From the NCBI GenBank assembly GCA_903873355.1, contig CAIQOG010000014.1:1-7064 (forward strand): a stretch of DNA of 7,064 nucleotides, read 5' to 3'. A model generated the notes under the pieces. The model was not told the origin of the DNA. It made no database searches and saw only the letters and a program-made list of their open reading frames with translations. Positions 4,633 to 7,064 of the stretch are shown here, piece after piece. How positions within the stretch are numbered: position 1 is the first letter of the stretch; every line of letters begins with the position of its first letter. This DNA comes from an uncultured Bacteroidales bacterium (GTDB lineage: Bacteria; Bacteroidota; Bacteroidia; Bacteroidales; Paludibacteraceae). A program made the position numbers and the translations under genes.

Positions 4633-6918
4633 TTATCTTCTCATCATCATGTGCATCAGACCGCCACCATTTTTGACATCAGTGTACCCCATTTGTTGTA
4701 ACATACGTTGTGCGTAAGCTGAACGCGCTCCTGAAGCACAATAAACGGTGATATCACGGGATTTTTCACCCAATTCTTCTAACCTGTTTGGAAGTTCATC
4801 CAGCTGAATATTGACAGCACCCGGATAAGCGCCACCGGCAAATTCAGCAGGAGTACGAACGTCTACAATCAACGGTTCGGGCGAAACAGCTTTCTGTGCT
4901 GTTTGCTGCACATTCCGACGAGCCATCATTGACGATAAACCACCGCCATTTGTTATATTAGTATATCCAATCTGCATTAATTGACGTTGTGCATAAGCTG
5001 ATCGACCTCCCGAAGCGCAATATACCACGATTTCACGATTCAAATTATTGCCCAACTCCTCACGGCGACGCATTAAATCATCCAACGGGATATTCACTGC
5101 ATCTGGATAAGCACCGGTTTTGAATTCCTGAACAGTACGAACGTCAACAATCAAGACTGAGTTTTCATTTGAAGAAACAGTTTTTTCCTCTTTTGTTTCC
5201 TTTACTTCTTCAATTTCTTTTTCAGTCGATTTCTTTTCAACAGGCAACAACTCAATACTTAAATTTTTAAATCCAACAGCTCTGGCATGACGTTGTAACG
5301 AAGTATGTCCACCCGAAATGTTGGTCACATCGTTGAAACCTGCTCCGATAAGTGTCCTGAGTGCCTGATGCCCTTTTTTTCCGGTTTCGTCGTACACAAT
5401 TACCGTACGATTTGTCGGAATTTTATTTATTTGCTGTGAAAGCAATTCGAGCGGAATATGAAGAGTACCCGCTATATGACTCTTCCTGAAAGCAAACACA
5501 TCACGGACATCAATAAATACCGGATTTTTACCAGAAACAAAGTCGTCGAGTTCAGTAGCTGTTACTGAAGGACTAAATCCTGACATTTTGTTTTCAGCAG
5601 TGAAAGCAGCCATGTTCATCGCATCGTTAGCCGTTCCAATAGGTGGCGAGTACGCAAAATCAATATCTGCCAAATCACTGACTGTCAACTTTGTTGCAGC
5701 AGCAGTTGCTATTATATCAAGTCGTTTATCAGCACCTTTGTAACCTGCAGTTTGTCCACCAAGCACAACACCTGTTTTCTTATCATAAACCAACATGGTA
5801 GTTACAGTTTCAGCACCTGGCATATAACTGGTATGGTGTTCTTTGTGAACCACCACTGCATCAGCGTCCATGCCCAATGTACGGGCTTGTTTTAGTGACA
5901 AACCGGTGATTCCGGCAACCGCTTCGAACACTCTTACAATCGAAGTACCTAAGGCACCTTTGTAGGAATGATTTCCACCTAATGCATTTTCAGCAGCAAT
6001 TCGTCCCTGACGATTTGCCGGCCCGGCAAGTGGAATTCGCACTTTTTTGCCATTCACTCTATGTTCAATTTCCACCATATCGCCTGCTGCAAAAATGTCA
6101 GAATCGCTTGTCTGAAGTTGCTCATTCACCAGTAAACCACCTGCTTCACCCATTTCGAGTTCGGCATCTTTTGCAAGTTGCAGGGTTGGACGAACACCGA
6201 TTGACAACAGAACCATATCCGCTTCAAGCGTTTTTCCATTGTCCAGTTTCACTGAATTTGAAGTTATTTCGGTAACACTTGTGCCGGTATGGATTCCGAC
6301 TCCGTACGAAAGCATTTCATTTTCTATAAATCCAGCTGTTTCGGATTCCATAATCGCCATCACATGTGGCATCATTTCCACCACGTTTACTTTCAGACCA
6401 CGTTTTGTAAGTGCTTCCACCATTTCAAGCCCGATAAATCCACCACCAACTACTACAGCATTTTTTGGTTTCTTTTCATCCAGATGACCTGCAATTTTAT
6501 CCATATCTTCCAGTGTCCAGAGTGTGAAAACATGGTCTAAATCAGATCCAGGCAAAGTTGGTTTAATAGGACGACCTCCCTGAGCCAGTATCAGTTTTGT
6601 ATATTCAAAAGTTTTTTGTTCGCCGGTTTGTGTATTAGTTGCACTTATAATATGTGACCTCCTGTCAATCGAAGAAACAGTGGTATTGATATGCACATCT
6701 ACATTGTATTGCTCGTTGAAACTTTCGGGGCTTTGCAAAATCAGTTTCGAACGACTCTTAATATCGCCACCTATATAGTAGGGTAGACCACAGTTCGCAA
6801 ACGAAATGTCCGGTCCGGCTTCAAGCATTACGATTTCAGCAGTCGGGGAAATCCGGCGAACTTTGGCCGCAGCAGTTGCGCCTGCCGCAACTCCCCCTAT
6901 AATCAATATCTTTTCCAT
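4633..6918 (-). CDS. CoA-disulfide/persulfide reductase-like flavoprotein fused to three rhodanese domains
   Basis: This 761-residue protein is probably cytoplasmic; no signal peptide or membrane segment is seen. Residues about 1-445 form an FAD/NAD(P)H disulfide reductase of the CoA-disulfide reductase type. Landmarks are GGVAAGATAAAK (8-19, FAD), SFANCGLPYYIGG (39-51) with the single redox Cys43, GGGFIGLE (158-165, NAD(P)H) and DIFAAGD (274-280, FAD). FAYSPPIGTA (421-430) lies in the C-terminal dimerisation part. Rhodanese 1 (about 455-545) has VIVYDETGKKG, with Asp510 where fused reductases carry the catalytic Cys, so it is probably inactive for sulfur transfer. A Lys/Glu-rich linker (about 561-581) follows. 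Rhodanese 2 (587-668) and 3 (681-761) have intact loops CASGGRS (Cys634) and CASGARS (Cys727). Related fusions such as Npsr or B. anthracis CoADR-RHD reduce CoA disulfides and persulfides, usually with one rhodanese domain. Substrate and activity here are inferred. The upstream neighbour, 35 nt away, is a thioredoxin; a strong terminator follows. Confidence 0.92.
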   Translation of the reverse strand: MEKILIIGGVAAGATAAAKVRRISPTAEIVMLEAGPDISFANCGLPYYIGGDIKSRSKLILQSPESFNEQYNVDVHINTTVSSIDRRSHIISATNTQTGEQKTFEYTKLILAQGGRPIKPTLPGSDLDHVFTLWTLEDMDKIAGHLDEKKPKNAVVVGGGFIGLEMVEALTKRGLKVNVVEMMPHVMAIMESETAGFIENEMLSYGVGIHTGTSVTEITSNSVKLDNGKTLEADMVLLSIGVRPTLQLAKDAELEMGEAGGLLVNEQLQTSDSDIFAAGDMVEIEHRVNGKKVRIPLAGPANRQGRIAAENALGGNHSYKGALGTSIVRVFEAVAGITGLSLKQARTLGMDADAVVVHKEHHTSYMPGAETVTTMLVYDKKTGVVLGGQTAGYKGADKRLDIIATAAATKLTVSDLADIDFAYSPPIGTANDAMNMAAFTAENKMSGFSPSVTATELDDFVSGKNPVFIDVRDVFAFRKSHIAGTLHIPLELLSQQINKIPTNRTVIVYDETGKKGHQALRTLIGAGFNDVTNISGGHTSLQRHARAVGFKNLSIELLPVEKKSTEKEIEEVKETKEEKTVSSNENSVLIVDVRTVQEFKTGAYPDAVNIPLDDLMRRREELGNNLNREIVVYCASGGRSAYAQRQLMQIGYTNITNGGGLSSMMARRNVQQTAQKAVSPEPLIVDVRTPAEFAGGAYPGAVNIQLDELPNRLEELGEKSRDITVYCASGARSAYAQRMLQQMGYTDVKNGGGLMHMMMRR
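4636..5160 (-). repeat. Tandem duplicated rhodanese coding unit (two copies)
   Basis: Copy 1 is 5160-4915 (residues 587-668) and copy 2 is 4878-4636 (residues 681-761), a spacing of 94 codons. By hand alignment about 54 of 81 residues are identical, with one gap. Shared blocks are LIVDVRT, GAYP.AVNI, EELG, VYCASG.RSAYAQR, GYT, NGGGL and the closing MM.RR. The matching ends suggest the whole C-terminal domain was copied up to its original stop. The DNA has diverged, so the event is not very recent. Confidence 0.85.
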
Positions 6919-6953
6919 ATTCTAACTAATTTGTATTTGAGCTGCTTTGAAGT

Positions 6954-7064
6954 TTATCCTACTTTAGCAATCTCTTTGAGTAAAAAATCTTTTGATTTGA
7001 TGCCTACAAAACGGTTTATTTCTGTTCCGTTTTTAAAAAGGATCAATGTGGGAATGCTCCTGAC
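6954..7064 (-). CDS. Thioredoxin, C-terminal fragment (cut by the window edge)
   Basis: Reading inward from the right edge on the minus strand gives 36 residues beginning VRSIPTLILFKNGTEI and ending KEIAKVG, then TAA at 6956-6954. The SIPT segment holds the cis-proline of the thioredoxin fold. LILFKNG, then RFVG and a final amphipathic helix, are the normal thioredoxin C-terminus. The CXXC active site would lie outside the window, so reductase competence cannot be checked. The stop is 35 nt from the ATG of the rhodanese-fused reductase, on the same strand, with no terminator or consensus promoter between. The two are therefore probably cotranscribed. Other thioredoxin-fold proteins remain possible, but ordinary thioredoxin fits best. 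Confidence 0.85.
   Translation of the reverse strand, partial: VRSIPTLILFKNGTEINRFVGIKSKDFLLKEIAKVG

Noticed and set aside
5284..5556. Frameshift or sequencing error explaining the missing Cys in rhodanese 1
   Set aside because: The frame is open throughout, flanking family positions are kept (GxxG and the later SGG), and GAC to a Cys codon needs two changes, so a true substitution is more likely.

Overview
The window looks like chromosomal DNA from a Bacteroidota member, most likely order Bacteroidales. Three things support this. Two intergenic regions carry exact matches to the Bacteroidetes promoter pattern (TTG, about 19-21 nt, TAnnTTTG). Start codons are preceded by A/T-rich sequence without a clear Shine-Dalgarno. 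The seryl-tRNA synthetase, L21 and L27 read like Bacteroidales versions. A genus cannot be fixed from the sequence alone.

Layout, left to right. Positions 1-820 (+ strand): a promoter, a leader with a possible hairpin and a 15-codon upstream ORF, then rplU (L21) and rpmA (L27), closed by a strong intrinsic terminator. Positions 820-2262 (+): serS, with short TCGTAAA repeats just ahead of it and a hairpin terminator with a GAAA loop behind it. Positions 2278-4533 (- strand): a MATE-family exporter lying downstream of a tcdA/ygdL-type gene that has its own consensus promoter. Positions 4556-7064 (-): the C-terminal end of a thioredoxin cut by the window edge, followed 35 nt later by a 761-residue flavoprotein, and a strong terminator. 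serS and the MATE gene converge. No non-coding stretch exceeds 300 bases; all intergenic regions are described below.

The left half is housekeeping translation machinery, and tcdA adds tRNA modification. The most unusual object is the 761-residue protein. It has a CoA-disulfide/persulfide reductase core with the expected Cys43, fused to three rhodanese domains. The first has Asp where the catalytic Cys should be. The second and third have intact CASGxRS loops and are about two-thirds identical to each other, so they look like a tandem duplication. With thioredoxin immediately upstream in the same direction, this is plausibly a small operon for persulfide/disulfide handling, with sulfur carried on the rhodanese cysteines.

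The MATE gene is flanked on both sides by imperfect 8-bp-period repeats in the same orientation (TGGTTGAC/TGGTTAAT type). Related AATYGTAAATYG units sit before serS and before the MATE gene. These appear to be a family of short intergenic repeats. Nothing here is a clear new defence or mobile system, and no CRISPR array, tRNA, rRNA or transposase was seen.
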